Assembly (NCBI GenBank): GCA_022791155.1
Contig: JAAVYN010000008.1
Span: 1 to 64,000 of the forward strand
Origin: Bacillota bacterium
GTDB lineage: Bacteria; Bacillota; Clostridia; Lachnospirales; Anaerotignaceae
DNA: 64,000 nt
Reading direction: 5' to 3'
A program made the translations under genes and the position numbers. The notes beneath the pieces are model-generated. The model saw nothing but the letters and a program-made list of their open reading frames with translations, had not been told where the DNA came from and did no database searches. Shown here one piece after another: positions 16,872 to 24,546 of this stretch (within the stretch, counting starts at the first letter, position 1; each line of letters starts with the position of its first letter).

Positions 16872-17862
16872 CTTTATATTTCCTTTGACAGCAGGGTATG
16901 TTATGGACATTGCTTTTGGCGATCCGCGTTCGGTTCCTCACATTGTTTGTGCCATAGGGGCTTTGATCACCAATTTTGAAAAATTCATAAGAAAATTGCT
17001 TCCAAAATCTCCTGTGTGTGAAAAATTTGGAGGGATTGTGCTTGTTTTGACTGTTTTGTTTGTGAGCGGCGTTGTGCCGTTTGTGCTTTTGAAAGCGGCC
17101 GAATCTGTGAGCGTTGGCCTGAGATTTTGCCTTGAAAGCCTCATGTGCTGGCAGTGCTTGGCGGCAAAATCGCTCAAGGAGGAAAGTGTGAAGGTATATT
17201 TTTCTCTGAAAAATGGAGGAGTGCTGAACGGAAGAAAGGCCGTTTCCATGATTGTGGGGCGCGATGTGTCAAAGTTGAGCTTTAACGGTGTCATACGCGC
17301 CACTGTGGAAACTGTGGCTGAGAACACGTCAGACGGTTTTGTCGCTCCGGCAATTTTCATGGCAATGGGCGGCGGCGTTGGCGGGATTTTGTATAAAGCA
17401 GCAAACACAATGGATTCAATGGTTGGATATAAAAATGAAAAATATATAAACTTTGGCTGGGCAGCAGCGCGAACTGATGATGTTTTGAATTTCATTCCCG
17501 CAAGGGTTTCGGCTGTTTTCATGATGTTGTCTTCAGCCATTTTAGGATATGACTGGAGAAATGCGGTTGCTATATTCCGGCGCGACAGGCTGAAGCATTC
17601 AAGCCCGAATTCTGCAAACACAGAGGCCGTTTGTGCAGGCGCGTTGGGGATTCGTCTTGCGGGAGACGCGTGGTATTTTGGGAAGCTTTATAAAAAAGAA
17701 TTTATAGGCGATCCATGCCGTGAAATTGAAGTTTATGACATAGTCAGGGCGTGCCGGATTATGTATACAACGGCATTTTTGCTCATTGCGTTTCTGTTTT
17801 TGGCGGGGGTGATTTTTTGTTGCATAAGCACGGAGGAGATATTTATGGCCATGAGAATGTGA
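16864..17862 (+). CDS. cbiB: Adenosylcobinamide-phosphate synthase CbiB
   Basis: A 332-residue membrane protein that attaches aminopropanol phosphate to adenosylcobyric acid. Typical segments are AGYVMDIAFGDPRSVPH at the N-terminus, IVGRDVSKL, VETVAENTSDGFVAPAIF, AANTMDSMVGYKNEKY and SPNSANTEAVCAGALGIRLAG. About five hydrophobic segments are visible. It overlaps the cobC-like gene by 8 nt and the start of cobD by about 46 nt. CobD, the next gene, supplies its aminopropanol phosphate. Confidence 0.94.
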   Translation: MYSFIFPLTAGYVMDIAFGDPRSVPHIVCAIGALITNFEKFIRKLLPKSPVCEKFGGIVLVLTVLFVSGVVPFVLLKAAESVSVGLRFCLESLMCWQCLAAKSLKEESVKVYFSLKNGGVLNGRKAVSMIVGRDVSKLSFNGVIRATVETVAENTSDGFVAPAIFMAMGGGVGGILYKAANTMDSMVGYKNEKYINFGWAAARTDDVLNFIPARVSAVFMMLSSAILGYDWRNAVAIFRRDRLKHSSPNSANTEAVCAGALGIRLAGDAWYFGKLYKKEFIGDPCREIEVYDIVRACRIMYTTAFLLIAFLFLAGVIFCCISTEEIFMAMRM

Positions 17863-18854
17863 TTGATTTTTCAGCAAGCATAAACCCTTTGGGAATGCCA
17901 AAAGAAGTGAAAAATGCGGCTTTGGCCGCTGTTGAAAATTCCGTTTCCTATCCCGATGTGAATTGCCGCAGACTTGTGGAAGCAATTTCGAAAATGGAAA
18001 ATGTTGAAAAAGAAAGCATAATTTGCGGCAATGGCGCGGCAGAGATAATATTCACTCTTGTTTTTGCTGTGAAGCCAAAAAGGGCCATTGTTGCGGCGCC
18101 ATGCTTTGAGGAATATCGTCAGGCGCTTAAAGCCGTTGACTGTCAGATAGAAAGCTACTGTCTCAAAGAAGAAAATGACTTTGTTCCCAAAAGTGACATA
18201 TTAAAAATGATTGATGAATGTGTGGACATGATTTTCATATGTAATCCCAACAATCCAACCGGCACTTTATATGACAAAAGTTTGCTTTTGGAAATGGCCA
18301 AGCGTTGCAAGCAGTGTGGTGTTCTGCTTGTGATAGACGAGTGTTTTCTAAATTTTGTTGATGACGGCGAAAAGCGTTCAATGAAAGGCGAAGAGGGAGT
18401 TTTCACATTGAAAGCGTTCACAAAAATGTATGCAATGGCCGGGCTCAGACTGGGATATGGCATTTGCAGTGACAATGAACTGATTGGAAAAATGAAGGAA
18501 TGCGTTCAGCCGTGGAGCGTTTCAACTGTGGCACAGGAGGCGGGCGCAGTGGCGTGCAGCGCTGTGGAGCATGCACAAATGACAAGAGAGTTTATAAAAA
18601 ATGAGAAGATATATATGCTCAAAGAAATGGAACGTTTGGCAAAAAAGATATATGGCCATGCGGGAAATTTTATATTTTTCAAAGACGATGTCGGTTTGTA
18701 TGAAAAGCTTTTGAAAAATGGCATAAAAATACGTGATTGCGGAAATTTCACAGGGCTTGAAAACGGATATTACCGCGTTGCTGTCAAAGGACACAGCGAC
18801 AATGAAAAACTCATGTCATCATGGCAAAACATAAAGGAGGACAAAAATGGCTAA
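17817..18854 (+). CDS. cobD: Threonine-phosphate decarboxylase CobD
   Basis: A 345-residue PLP-dependent class I/II aminotransferase-fold enzyme making (R)-1-aminopropan-2-yl phosphate from threonine phosphate. Seen are the N-terminal HGGDIYGHENVIDFSASINPLG, FICNPNNPTGTLY, LLVIDECFLNF and the PLP-lysine region AFTKMYAMAGLRLGYG. The true start is probably TTG 17817 (or 17820), with GGGGG at 17805-17809, inside the end of cbiB. The ATG at 17751 would add an unrelated leader. Confidence 0.92.
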   Translation: MLHKHGGDIYGHENVIDFSASINPLGMPKEVKNAALAAVENSVSYPDVNCRRLVEAISKMENVEKESIICGNGAAEIIFTLVFAVKPKRAIVAAPCFEEYRQALKAVDCQIESYCLKEENDFVPKSDILKMIDECVDMIFICNPNNPTGTLYDKSLLLEMAKRCKQCGVLLVIDECFLNFVDDGEKRSMKGEEGVFTLKAFTKMYAMAGLRLGYGICSDNELIGKMKECVQPWSVSTVAQEAGAVACSAVEHAQMTREFIKNEKIYMLKEMERLAKKIYGHAGNFIFFKDDVGLYEKLLKNGIKIRDCGNFTGLENGYYRVAVKGHSDNEKLMSSWQNIKEDKNG

Positions 18855-20343
18855 AGCTATAATGATTCAGGGGACAATGAGCGGCGTTGGCAAAAGCCTC
18901 ATAACAGCCGGGCTTTTGAGGGCTTTTGTTGAAGACGGCTTCAGGGCCGTTCCTTTCAAAAGCCAAAACATGTCGCTCAACTCATATGTCACAAATGATG
19001 GAAATGAAATGGGAAGGGCACAGGCTGTTCAGGCCGAGGCAGCCGGCTTGAAGCCCGATGTCCGCATGAATCCTATATTGCTGAAGCCAACAACTGACTG
19101 TGGAAGCCATGTCATTGTCAATGGCGTTTTCAGAGGGAACATGAAAGCGTCAGAATATTTTAAGTTCAAAAACAGCCTTAAAGACGATATAATGAAAGCA
19201 TATAATTCTTTGGCGGCGGAAAGCGACATCATTGTCATAGAAGGCGCAGGAAGCCCGGCGGAAATAAATCTCAAAAAAGACGACATTGTGAACATGGGAA
19301 TGGCTGAAATGGCCGACTGTCCTGTTGTGATTGTGGGGGACATAGACAGAGGCGGCGTGTTTGCGCAAATTTGTGGAACAATTATGCTTCTTGATGAAAA
19401 CGAAAGAGAACGCGTGAAGGCTGTTGTTATAAACAAGTTTCGTGGCGACAGTGAAATTCTTGCGCCGGGGCTTGACATGCTTGAAGAGAGAATAAATATA
19501 CCCGTTGCCGGGGTTGTGCCCATGATTGACATAGACATTGACGATGAGGACAGTTTGAGCAATGTTTTTGAAAAAAAGAAATTTCAGTGCGGGATTGACA
19601 TAGCTGTCATAAAACTTCCGCGAATGAGCAATTTCACCGATTTTAATGCTCTTTCATATATGAACGGTGTGTCTGTGAGATATGTTGGAAAACCTAAAAG
19701 GCTTGGAAACGCCGACATAATAATCATTCCCGGAAGCAAAAACACAATTGCCGATTTGCTTTGGCTGAGAAAAAACGGCATTGAACGTGAGATAGTCACG
19801 CTTGCAAAGAAAGGCGTTCTTGTGTTTGGAATTTGCGGCGGTTTTCAAATGCTTGGCGAAACAATTGACGATTTGGAGAATTTGGAGGGCGGCGGAACTG
19901 TTGCTGGAATGGGGCTTCTTCCTGTCAAAACGACATTTTCTGCTGACAAAGTCACAACAAAAACAAAGGGGCGTTTTTTGAAAATAGAAGGTGAATTTTC
20001 GGAACTGAGCGGGAAGAAATTTGATGGCTATGAAATTCATATGGGAAAAAGCTGTGTTGCACATGGCAAGGAGCTCACCGAAATAAATTTTGGAAAACAG
20101 CTTGATGGGGCGTTTCATAAAAATGTGGCGGGAACATATGTTCACGGAATATTTGACAGCAGAGAAACAGCAGAAGCACTGATTTCAACCATATGCCGGC
20201 GCCGTGGAATTGAGTTTTCAAAAACAGAAGCATTTGATCTGAAAAAGTATAAAGAAAGTCAATATGACATGTTGTCAAAGACAATTCGCGAGAATGTCAA
20301 CATGGACATGATTTATGACATTATGGGACTGGAGAGAAAATGA
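18847..20343 (+). CDS. cbiP: Cobyric acid synthase CbiP/CobQ
   Basis: A 498-residue glutamine-dependent amidase that adds four amide groups to adenosylcobyrinate diamide. The N-terminal ATPase has IQGTMSGVGKSLITAGLLRAF, and VPFKSQNMSLNSYVT is characteristic. The glutaminase domain has the Cys nucleophile in FGICGGFQMLGE and the catalytic His region AGTYVHGIFD. GGAGG precedes the ATG, which overlaps cobD by 8 nt. Confidence 0.96.
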   Translation: MAKAIMIQGTMSGVGKSLITAGLLRAFVEDGFRAVPFKSQNMSLNSYVTNDGNEMGRAQAVQAEAAGLKPDVRMNPILLKPTTDCGSHVIVNGVFRGNMKASEYFKFKNSLKDDIMKAYNSLAAESDIIVIEGAGSPAEINLKKDDIVNMGMAEMADCPVVIVGDIDRGGVFAQICGTIMLLDENERERVKAVVINKFRGDSEILAPGLDMLEERINIPVAGVVPMIDIDIDDEDSLSNVFEKKKFQCGIDIAVIKLPRMSNFTDFNALSYMNGVSVRYVGKPKRLGNADIIIIPGSKNTIADLLWLRKNGIEREIVTLAKKGVLVFGICGGFQMLGETIDDLENLEGGGTVAGMGLLPVKTTFSADKVTTKTKGRFLKIEGEFSELSGKKFDGYEIHMGKSCVAHGKELTEINFGKQLDGAFHKNVAGTYVHGIFDSRETAEALISTICRRRGIEFSKTEAFDLKKYKESQYDMLSKTIRENVNMDMIYDIMGLERK

Positions 20344-20344
20344 G

Positions 20345-20848
20345 TTGATACATATATATTTCGGTGACGGAAAAGGAAAAACATCGACGGCTGTGGGAAT
20401 GGCCGTGAGAGCGGCTGGAAACGGGAAAAGTGTTGTGTTTGCTCAGTTCATGAAAAGTGGAAGCTCAGGAGAAATTGAAGGGCTCAAAAATTTTGGCAAC
20501 ATAACTGTTTTGTGTTCTGAAAAGGATTTTGGGTTTTTCAAAAATATGAGCAGTGACAGCTTGGAGGAGGCGAGGCAAGTTTTTGGCGGAATTTTGGAAA
20601 AAAGTGCCAAAGCGGCTGAGGAAGGCGGCTTTTTGATACTTGATGAAATTACCCACGCCATAAATTATGGACTTGTTGAGGAAGAAAAGCTGAAAAATAT
20701 ATTGGACATGAAGCATTTTGAAATTGTCCTCACAGGAAGGAACCCAAAAGAATTTATGCTTGAAAAGGCAGACTATATATCAGAAATTAAAAAAATAAAA
20801 CATCCATATGACAGAGGCATATGCGCGAGAAAAGGGGTGGAGTTTTGA
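20345..20848 (+). CDS. cobO: Cob(I)yrinic acid a,c-diamide adenosyltransferase (CobO/BtuR type)
   Basis: A 167-residue ATP:corrinoid adenosyltransferase that forms the Co-C5' bond. The P-loop GDGKGKTSTAVGMAVRA near the N-terminus, FMKSGSSGE, and LILDEITHAINYGLV define the BtuR/CobO family, here a short version. TTG 20345 with GGAGAG at 20331-20336 is the preferred start; the ATG at 20315 lies within cbiP. It overlaps the start of cbiC by 4 nt. Confidence 0.9.
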   Translation: MIHIYFGDGKGKTSTAVGMAVRAAGNGKSVVFAQFMKSGSSGEIEGLKNFGNITVLCSEKDFGFFKNMSSDSLEEARQVFGGILEKSAKAAEEGGFLILDEITHAINYGLVEEEKLKNILDMKHFEIVLTGRNPKEFMLEKADYISEIKKIKHPYDRGICARKGVEF

Positions 20849-21480
20849 AACATATTGAGCTTTTGCCGCCGGAGGACATTGAAAGAAAAAGCTTTGAAAT
20901 GATTGAAAGTGAAATGACAGAAGCCATAGATGATGAAAAAAAGCCTGTTGTGAAAAGGATCATACATGCCACAGCGGACTTTTCATATGAAAAAAGCCTG
21001 AAATTTTCTGACAAAGCAATTGAAAATGGAATTGACGCAATAAAATCGGGCTGTTCGATAATAACTGACACCAACATGGCAAAGGCGGGGATCAACAAAA
21101 AAGCCGCGGGAGCTTTTGGCTGTGAAATTTTCTGCTTTATGGCCGACAACGATGTTGCTGAAAAAGCCGCAAAAAACAAAACCACAAGGGCGCTTGTTTC
21201 AATGGACAAGTCGCTTGAGGTTTGTGGAGAAAAAATTTATGCCATAGGCAATGCCCCAACAGCGCTCATAAGACTTTGTGAACTGATTAAATGCAAAAAA
21301 GTGAAGCCGGCGCTTGTGATTGGAATGCCGGTTGGTTTTGTGAATGTTGTTGAAAGCAAAAGGCTTATAATGGAGCTTGACGTTCCATTCATTGTGGCTG
21401 AAGGCAGAAAGGGAGGAAGCGCCGTTGCCGCCGCTGCTGTCAATTCCCTTTTATATATGGCAATGGAGAGGCAATGTTAA
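20845..21480 (+). CDS. cbiC: Cobalt-precorrin-8 methylmutase CbiC
   Basis: A 211-residue enzyme moving the C11 methyl group to C12 to give cobyrinate. The catalytic His is in RIIHATADFSYEKSLKFS. Further family segments are SIITDTNMAKAGI, IGNAPTALIRLCEL, GMPVGFVNVVESK and EGRKGGSAVAAAAVN. TTG 20845, with GGGG at 20834-20837, is the likely start. ATG 20821 is possible but overlaps cobO further. Last biosynthetic gene of the operon, out of pathway order. Confidence 0.93.
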   Translation: MKHIELLPPEDIERKSFEMIESEMTEAIDDEKKPVVKRIIHATADFSYEKSLKFSDKAIENGIDAIKSGCSIITDTNMAKAGINKKAAGAFGCEIFCFMADNDVAEKAAKNKTTRALVSMDKSLEVCGEKIYAIGNAPTALIRLCELIKCKKVKPALVIGMPVGFVNVVESKRLIMELDVPFIVAEGRKGGSAVAAAAVNSLLYMAMERQC

Positions 21481-21508
21481 TTATATAATTTTTGAGGAGA
21501 TGTGGGAA

Positions 21509-21718
21509 ATGGAAAATATCAGTAGTTTTTGCACATGCACAGATTTGAAATGTAAATTTAATCCGGCAAATCATGACAAGGGTTGCAGTTTTTGCGTTGA
21601 AAAGTGCTTGAAGCTCAACGAGATTCCAAGCTGTTTTTTCAAAATTGTCAAAAAAGATGGCAAGCCAAAGGGCTATTCATTCAAAGATTTTGCCGAAACA
21701 GTGCTTGAAAATGAATGA
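21509..21718 (+). CDS. Small Cys-rich DUF6485-type protein
   Basis: A 69-residue protein with cysteines in pairs: FCTCTDLKC, GCSFCVEKC and SCFF. This matches the DUF6485 type of small Clostridia protein as I recall it; its function is unknown. The Cys pattern suggests metal binding. GAGGAGA at 21494-21500 supports ATG 21509 over ATG 21500. It begins 28 nt after cbiC with no terminator between, so it is probably on the cobalamin transcript. Confidence 0.7.
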   Translation: MENISSFCTCTDLKCKFNPANHDKGCSFCVEKCLKLNEIPSCFFKIVKKDGKPKGYSFKDFAETVLENE

Positions 21719-21759
21719 ATATAAAGCGCGCAGCTATCTGTTATATTTTATTATGAAAT

Positions 21760-21780
21760 AAATCAATTTTGAATTGATTT
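21760..21780 (+). terminator. AT-rich hairpin, possible end of the cobalamin operon
   Basis: AAATCAATT-TTG-AATTGATTT is a perfect 9-bp hairpin 42 nt after the last gene. It is followed by GTGCTAAATTTTA, so the T-run is weak. The remaining 21781-22086 is AT-rich with no convincing gene. Confidence 0.4.
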
Positions 21781-22086
21781 GTGCTAAATTTTATAAAAGT
21801 GGCGTTGGCGGAATTATGTTTGGCCAAAAATATTTTTGTGAAGCTATGCATGGCCGAAAAGAAAATTTTGCATTGAATTTGTTTTCTATACAAAGAATTT
21901 TGTGTGTTTATCAAAGATTGTTTGAACTGAATTTTGGAATTTTTGCTCTCAAAGAATGAAAAAGTTTTTTGCCTCAGAAACGTTCATTATACATTTTAAC
22001 TGAAGACAATATGATTTAATATGATGCAAATTTAATCCAAAATATTGGTTTTATTAATAAAAAAATGCTGTTTTGGCATATAATAC

Positions 22087-22115
22087 TTGAAAAATCAGCA
22101 AAAATAAAGTATAAT
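22087..22115 (+). promoter_or_regulatory. Promoter of the TAXI-TRAP transporter genes
   Basis: TTGAAA (22087-22092), 17-nt spacer, TATAAT (22110-22115). Start of transcription near 22122, about 56 nt before the receptor gene. Confidence 0.7.
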
Positions 22116-22177
22116 CAGAAAATACTTGCTGTAATTATTTGGCAATGCAGAATATCATTTTTTGGGAGGAATATTTT

Positions 22178-23161
22178 ATGAAAAAGAAATTGGCTGTGGC
22201 AGCAGCAGTTATGGTTGCGGCTATGACAGTTTTTTCGGGTTGCACATCTGATTCTTCAAAGGGAGACTCTGGCTCCTCAAATTCTTCTAGCAACATCAAA
22301 ATGGCTACAGGAGGAACAAGCGGAACATATTATGCTTTTGGCGGTGTTGTTGCACAAGTTGTGGGAGAAGCGGCTGGAATCAGTTTTGACGTTCAGTCAA
22401 CAGGCGCATCAAAAGCAAACATAGGGCTTGTTGCCGATGGTGAAGTTGATGTGGCAATTGTTCAAAACGATGTTATGGACTATGCTTATAACGGAACAGA
22501 CCTTTTTGACGGCGAAAAGACAGACAATTTCAGAGCCATGGCGGCTATGTATGCAGAGGTTTGTCAGGTTGTTGCAAATCCGTCAGCTGGAATTGAAACC
22601 GTTGCCGATCTCAAGGGCAAAAGAGTTTCTGTTGGAGATGCCGGAAGTGGCGTTGAATTTAATGCCAAACAAATACTTGCGGCATATGGAATTACATTTG
22701 ATGACATTCAAGTTCAAAACCTTTCATTTGGCGATTCAGCAAACGCCATGAAAGACAACAAAATAGACGCGTTCTTCTGCACAGCAGGCGCTCCGACAAC
22801 GGCTGTTATGGAGCTTTCAAGCACAAATGAAATCAAAATTCTCAATGTTGACGGCGCCGAGGCTGACGCGCTCATTAAAGAATATCCATTCTACACAGCT
22901 TTTGACATTCCAAAAGACAGCTATGGCACTGACGAGGACATTAAAACAGTTGCTGTTAAAGCAACATTCATTGTCAACCCAGATCTTTCTGAAGACACTG
23001 TTTATAACATGACAAAGGCCATTTTTGAAGGAAAAGCCGATATAGAAGCCGGACATGTCAAAGGTGCGGAAATTGATACAGCATATGCTGTGGAAGGCGT
23101 TTCGGTTCCTTTCCACCCAGGTGCTGAAAAATATTTTAAGGAAGTTGGAGCTCTTAAATAA
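22178..23161 (+). CDS. TAXI-family TRAP transporter solute receptor (lipoprotein)
   Basis: A 327-residue extracytoplasmic binding protein of the TAXI type, which hands solute to a fused TRAP permease. The lipoprotein signal peptide ends in lipobox FSGC with the lipidated Cys at 22, followed by a Ser/Gly linker. The mature part begins KMATGGTSGTYYAFGG, the TAXI signature; LVADGEVDVAIVQNDV and LKGKRVSVGDAGSGVEFNA are also typical. GGGAGGA precedes ATG 22178. TAXI systems often carry C4-dicarboxylates, glutamate or related acids; the substrate here is not readable. Confidence 0.93.
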   Translation: MKKKLAVAAAVMVAAMTVFSGCTSDSSKGDSGSSNSSSNIKMATGGTSGTYYAFGGVVAQVVGEAAGISFDVQSTGASKANIGLVADGEVDVAIVQNDVMDYAYNGTDLFDGEKTDNFRAMAAMYAEVCQVVANPSAGIETVADLKGKRVSVGDAGSGVEFNAKQILAAYGITFDDIQVQNLSFGDSANAMKDNKIDAFFCTAGAPTTAVMELSSTNEIKILNVDGAEADALIKEYPFYTAFDIPKDSYGTDEDIKTVAVKATFIVNPDLSEDTVYNMTKAIFEGKADIEAGHVKGAEIDTAYAVEGVSVPFHPGAEKYFKEVGALK

Positions 23162-23190
23162 TAATTTCAGACAACAATAAAAAAAAGCCG

Positions 23191-23679
23191 GTGAATAAAG
23201 CCGCAGTGGCCTTTGCTTCCATTGCGGCTATGCTTATTTTGGCGCTGTTTTGGCCTGGGAAAACGGTGCTCAGCCTTGAAGGCGAAAGCGGCTTTATATA
23301 TTCGCAATATGAATTGGGAGAGGGCGAAACATTTTCTGTCTCGTTCATTCATTCTGTCAACAAAAGTGCTGTTGAGGAAGGATATAGCATCAGAAATGGC
23401 AGCATATATCTTGACACATGCCTATACAGTGCTTTTGGCGCAGGAGTTGCAACAGAAATTGAACAAGGACAGACGCTTTCATACACAAGTGATGGAAAAA
23501 TGCTCATTTCCAACATTAATCGCAAAATGGAAAACCTTTCATATATCGTGGCGACAGTGAGCGATCATATTTTGGTGATAGATGGAAGCGAAACAAGCCT
23601 TGGAGAGCTGTGTGGAAAAAACAGCACTGTTAGATTTAAGGTTTTGAAGAAAAGCTTCATATCATGCTTGTTTCTTTGA
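23191..23679 (+). CDS. DUF1850 protein of the TAXI-TRAP locus
   Basis: A 162-residue protein with one N-terminal hydrophobic segment (about 5-20) and a C-terminal domain of DUF1850 type (SVSFIHSVNKSAVEEGYSI). Genes of this family commonly lie between the TAXI receptor and the fused permease; the role is unknown. GTG 23191 is the only plausible start and lacks a good ribosome binding site. The protein is probably anchored to the membrane with its domain outside. Confidence 0.8.
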   Translation: MNKAAVAFASIAAMLILALFWPGKTVLSLEGESGFIYSQYELGEGETFSVSFIHSVNKSAVEEGYSIRNGSIYLDTCLYSAFGAGVATEIEQGQTLSYTSDGKMLISNINRKMENLSYIVATVSDHILVIDGSETSLGELCGKNSTVRFKVLKKSFISCLFL

Positions 23680-23830
23680 ACTGTGTTTTGTAACATCATG
23701 TTTTGTTGGCATTTTCGTTTGGCAGGAACACAAATCTAAATGGCGAAATTTTTCTGTTCTTATTTTCTGCAAATTTTTCAAGCTCATGAATTTTGCTGAG
23801 GAGTGGAACGCTGCGCTGAGCTTCATTTTG

Positions 23831-23922
23831 CCGCCGGGGCTCTCACGCGGTTCACACAGCAAGCTCTCGAATTTCCCTTCGGGAAACGGCTTCGCCGCCG
23901 CGGCTCTCACGCGGTTCACACA
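23831..23922. repeat. GC-rich dispersed repeat, copy B, with 28-nt direct repeats
   Basis: Two 28-nt direct repeats (23831-23858 and 23895-23922, 27 of 28 identical) lie 64 bp apart. Between them, 23855-23887 matches window positions 38-70 exactly in reverse orientation. The centre contains the hairpin TTTCCC-TTC-GGGAAA. It lies in the noncoding gap between the DUF1850 gene and the TRAP permease and is far richer in GC than its surroundings. Confidence 0.75.
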
Positions 23923-24287
23923 TATCAAAGTTATGAATTGGCGCTGCGAGGAAGTGAGAGTGTTTAAAAGTGTGGAGAGTTTCGTTCAGCATGTATTGGA
24001 GTGTAATGTTGACTGCAAATGCCATTCTCGGCTTGGTTTCACCATGATATTCATATTCATTTTTTAATGTTCTTTCTTTGAATAGGCACATTTTTGTGAC
24101 GCTTTATCAAATAAAAGCTGGAATAGTTCTTAGAAGCCTTGTTTGTCCATTCATTCTGACTGATGCTCAAACTGATGAATTTGTCTGTGTATAAATGGCA
24201 TGAAGAGTTTTATCAAAGAATTTAATATAGGCTGATATTCTATTTTTATAGAGGCTGTGATGACAAACATATATGACTTGGCAACTG

Positions 24288-24364
24288 CGCCGTATGCGAA
24301 CCTCAAAAAACATCTGCCTTTTGAGCAAGCTCAAAATCCGCTGTTTTTTGGATTCGCGCACCGC
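24288..24364. repeat. 77-bp palindromic repeat, copy 1
   Basis: It matches the copy at 24435-24511 in 75 of 77 positions. The unit is itself a long imperfect palindrome: GCGAACCTCAAAAAACA near the left end pairs with TGTTTTTTGGATTCGC near the right end. An inner perfect stem TTTTGAGC-AA-GCTCAAAA sits in the middle. In RNA or single-stranded DNA it would fold into a long hairpin. Confidence 0.8.
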
Positions 24365-24401
24365 AAATATGACATGTGAAAAGAGGAAGCAGTGCAAGCT
24401 C

Positions 24402-24420
24402 AAAACCACGTTGTGGTTTT
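24402..24420. other. Perfect 8-bp hairpin between the two palindromic repeats
   Basis: AAAACCAC-GTT-GTGGTTTT. It lies in the 70-bp spacer separating the two 77-bp repeats and adds a third strong foldable unit before the TRAP permease gene. Confidence 0.6.
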
Positions 24421-24434
24421 TCGCTTAAGGCTGT

Positions 24435-24511
24435 CGCCGTATGCGAACCTCAAAAAACATCTGCCTTTTGAGCAAGCTCAAAGTCCGCTGTTTTTTGGAT
24501 TCGCGCACTGC
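24435..24511. repeat. 77-bp palindromic repeat, copy 2
   Basis: Direct copy of 24288-24364, 147 bp downstream, differing at two bases (AAAGTCCG for AAAATCCG, and CACTGC for CACCGC). It ends 35 bp before the permease start codon, so any folded RNA form would lie just ahead of that gene's ribosome binding site. Confidence 0.8.
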
Positions 24512-24546
24512 TTTGTGGATAAAATAATAAAATAGGAGGTTGAGGT

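Noticed and set aside
21774..21959. 61-residue open frame after the cobalamin operon
   Set aside because: No ribosome binding site, no recognisable composition and overlap with the possible terminator; likely chance.
23786..24067. 93-residue frame and its minus-strand counterpart across the GC-rich repeat
   Set aside because: The frames are open because of the repeat's composition; no start signal and no protein character.
23831..24511. Possible CRISPR array
   Set aside because: Only two copies of each repeat, long palindromic units, no regular spacers and no cas genes.
24288..24511. Insertion sequence flanked by repeats
   Set aside because: The repeats are direct, 70 bp apart, and enclose no transposase.
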